In this document: positions 5,311 through 6,706 of the stretch, in pieces
Layout: every line of letters begins with the position of its first letter
Numbering within the stretch: the first letter of the stretch is position 1
DNA from: an uncultured Oscillibacter sp.
Lineage (GTDB): Bacteria; Bacillota; Clostridia; Oscillospirales; Oscillospiraceae
Reading direction: 5' to 3'
DNA: 6,706 nt
Assembly: GCA_946530565.1 (NCBI GenBank)
Contig: CAMNAE010000088.1
Coordinates: 1-6,706, forward strand
Notes under the pieces: generated by a model
Told to the model about the DNA's origin: nothing
Seen by the model: only the letters and a program-made list of their open reading frames with translations
Databases searched by the model: none
Made by a program: the position numbers and the translations under genes

Positions 5311-6101
5311 TGCTCACGCTCGGCATCGACATCGGCTCCACCGCCATCAAATGCGTCATCTTAGAGGGAGGGTCCCGCATCGCGGGGCACTCCCTTCTGT
5401 CGCTTGGCGCGGGAGCGGGCGACGCTGCGGAGGCAGCTGCCGCGGCGCTGCGGGAGGCCGGCGCGAAGCGTGAGACACTTGATGCCGTCGTCGCCACCGG
5501 TTACGGGCGCGCGCTCGTGCCCTTCGCCGCGGCGAGCCGCTCCGAGCTCAGCTGCCACGCCTCGGGCGCGGCTTTTCTCCGGCCGGGGGTGCGCACGGTG
5601 ATCGACATCGGCGGGCAGGACACGAAGGCGCTGCAGCTGAGCGCGCTCGGGGTCCTTGAAAACTTTGTGATGAACGACAAGTGCGCCGCCGGCACCGGAC
5701 GCTTTCTGGAGGTCATGAGCCGCGTGCTGAACATCCCCATGGACGCGCTGGACGCCGCCGACGCCGCGAGCCGCGAGCCCGTCTCCATCAGCGCCACGTG
5801 CACGGTCTTCGCCGAGAGCGAGGTCATCAGCCGTCTGGCCGCCGGCGCCAGGCGCGAGGACGTGCTGCGCGGCGTGCACGACTCCATCGCCCAGCGGGCG
5901 GCGTCTCTTGCCGCCCGGCTCCAGCGGGAGAGCCCCATCCTGCTCACCGGCGGCCTCGCGCGGGACGCGGGGCTCGTGCGGGCACTGGAGCGGGCCCTTG
6001 ATGCCCCCGTGGAGACGGCGCCTCTTTCGGTCTACGCCGGCGCGATCGGCGCGGCCCGGATCGCCGCGCGGCTTGCAAGGCAGCGGGAGGCGGACGCATG
6101 A
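5307..6101 (+). CDS. 2-hydroxyacyl-CoA dehydratase activator-type ATPase (BcrAD/BadFG/HgdC family)
   Basis: This 264-aa protein is an ASKHA-fold ATPase that passes one electron to a partner dehydratase or reductase using ATP. Its length is like that of the Acidaminococcus activator HgdC (about 260 aa). Motifs seen: first phosphate loop LGIDIGSTAIK (5-15), second VIDIGGQDTKAL (98-109), and adenosine-side ILLTGGLARDAG (211-222). The two cysteines that hold the [4Fe-4S] cluster shared between the two subunits of the homodimer are present: C126 in NDKCAAGTGRFLE and C165 in SATCTVFAESE. ATG 5307 overlaps the thiW stop (ATGA); ATG 5310 is an in-frame alternative, 8 nt after a GGGG. It is followed by a partner-type HGD-D subunit through another overlap, so the pair is likely a working activator plus catalytic component. 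The activator role is strong; the final substrate is unknown. Confidence 0.94.
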   Translation: MMLTLGIDIGSTAIKCVILEGGSRIAGHSLLSLGAGAGDAAEAAAAALREAGAKRETLDAVVATGYGRALVPFAAASRSELSCHASGAAFLRPGVRTVIDIGGQDTKALQLSALGVLENFVMNDKCAAGTGRFLEVMSRVLNIPMDALDAADAASREPVSISATCTVFAESEVISRLAAGARREDVLRGVHDSIAQRAASLAARLQRESPILLTGGLARDAGLVRALERALDAPVETAPLSVYAGAIGAARIAARLARQREADA

Positions 6102-6706
6102 GGGCGTGGATGTCCACCAAGTTCCCGCTCGAGCTGGCCGCCGCCTTTGATCTTGAGGTCTTCTGCCCCGAGAGCTTCGGCGCCGCCTCCGCGCAAAAGG
6201 GCACGGCGGCGGCGCTTCTCGGCGCGGCCGACCGCCGGGGCTATGGGCGCGACCTCTGCTCCTATACGCGCATGGGCCTTGCCGCGGCGCGGGAGCTGCC
6301 GCGGCCGGACGTGCTGCTGTGCTGTGACAACATCTGCACGAATATGGTGCAGTGGTATCAGGCGCTCTCCCAGATGACCGGCGCGCCGCTGCTGCTGCTC
6401 GATATCCCCTATCAGTGCACCGGCGGCGTGAGTGAAGAGACGCTCAACTATCTCGAAGCGCAGTTTTACCGCAGCGCCGAAGCGCTGGAGCGCATCACCG
6501 GCCGCAAATGGGACGAGGCCGCCTTTCGCCGCTGCTGCGAGATCGAAAACGAATCCGCTGAGATCTGGGAGCGCATCCTTGATCGCTCGTATGCACCGGA
6601 CGCGGCGCTTGAGAGCTTCGAGCTCTACGACGCCATGCCCCTTTTGGTCACAGGCCGCTGCAGCGTCGGGACAGTTGCGCGTCTTCGCGCGATGGAGGCA
6701 GAACTC
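6098..6706 (+). CDS. HGD-D family 2-hydroxyacyl-CoA dehydratase/reductase subunit (partial, C-terminus outside window)
   Basis: The first 203 codons are visible. ATG 6098 overlaps the activator stop (ATGA) and has GGGAGG (6085-6090) 7 nt upstream. The protein resembles subunits of the 2-hydroxyacyl-CoA dehydratase / benzoyl-CoA reductase family (HgdB/BcrC type): STKFPLELAAAFDLEVFCPE (6-25), CSYTRMGL (54-61), CDNICTNMVQWYQAL (76-90), and LLLLDIPYQCTGG (98-110). Such subunits carry [4Fe-4S] (or, in double-cubane relatives, larger) clusters; C23 and C54 are candidate ligands, and later ones would be outside the window. It starts almost directly at the first conserved strand, so it lacks the ~30-70-residue N-terminal extension of classic dehydratase subunits. 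It is fully coupled to its activator and to thiW. It may be a dehydratase subunit or a double-cubane-type reductase of small molecules; the visible part cannot decide. Confidence 0.88.
   Translation, partial: MRAWMSTKFPLELAAAFDLEVFCPESFGAASAQKGTAAALLGAADRRGYGRDLCSYTRMGLAAARELPRPDVLLCCDNICTNMVQWYQALSQMTGAPLLLLDIPYQCTGGVSEETLNYLEAQFYRSAEALERITGRKWDEAAFRRCCEIENESAEIWERILDRSYAPDAALESFELYDAMPLLVTGRCSVGTVARLRAMEAEL

Overview
The window is GC-rich bacterial DNA. Its gene families and their arrangement point to an anaerobic, GC-rich Clostridia-type Firmicute, probably Oscillospirales. The clues are strong AAGGAGG ribosome binding sites, a YdjI-like SPFH protein beside a TFIIB-type zinc-ribbon protein, a Cytidylate_kin2-type kinase, a TPP riboswitch in front of ThiW, and an oxygen-sensitive 2-hydroxyacyl-CoA dehydratase activator. 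This is inferred from families; no taxonomic search was possible.

Left part (1-4125) is all on the minus strand. Reading in the direction of transcription, from right to left: a cytidylate-kinase-like protein (4125-3529) with its own -35/-10 promoter; glmM, phosphoglucosamine mutase (3446-2079), which feeds UDP-GlcNAc and peptidoglycan synthesis; then a new sigma-A type promoter (about 2042-2015) driving a YdjI-like SPFH protein with three C-terminal zinc ribbons (1888-542); and a TFIIB-type zinc-ribbon protein that starts with TTG at 373 and runs off the left edge. The last two resemble the YdjG/YdjI membrane-stress partners of PspA in Bacillus. The gap between them holds a compact cloverleaf-like cluster of inverted repeats (406-516).

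Centre (4126-4791) is a divergent control region. It holds the kinase promoter with a 12-bp tandem repeat at the expected transcription start, an orphan plus-strand terminator/attenuator-like hairpin pair (4265-4300), a plus-strand promoter (4323-4351), a TPP riboswitch (about 4360-4441), an intrinsic terminator (4463-4490), and about 300 nt of GC-rich, hairpin-rich leader with no convincing gene.

Right part (4792-6706) is a tightly packed plus-strand operon: thiW, the S component of a thiazole ECF transporter; a BcrAD/BadFG/HgdC-type ATPase activator; and the start of an HGD-D family dehydratase/reductase subunit that runs off the right edge. Both junctions are ATGA-type stop/start overlaps, so the three genes are probably translationally coupled and all sit under the TPP riboswitch. 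This is the most notable feature: a thiamin-regulated transporter gene joined to an ATP-driven iron-sulfur electron-injection system, which suggests, but does not prove, a reductive step in thiamin or thiazole metabolism.
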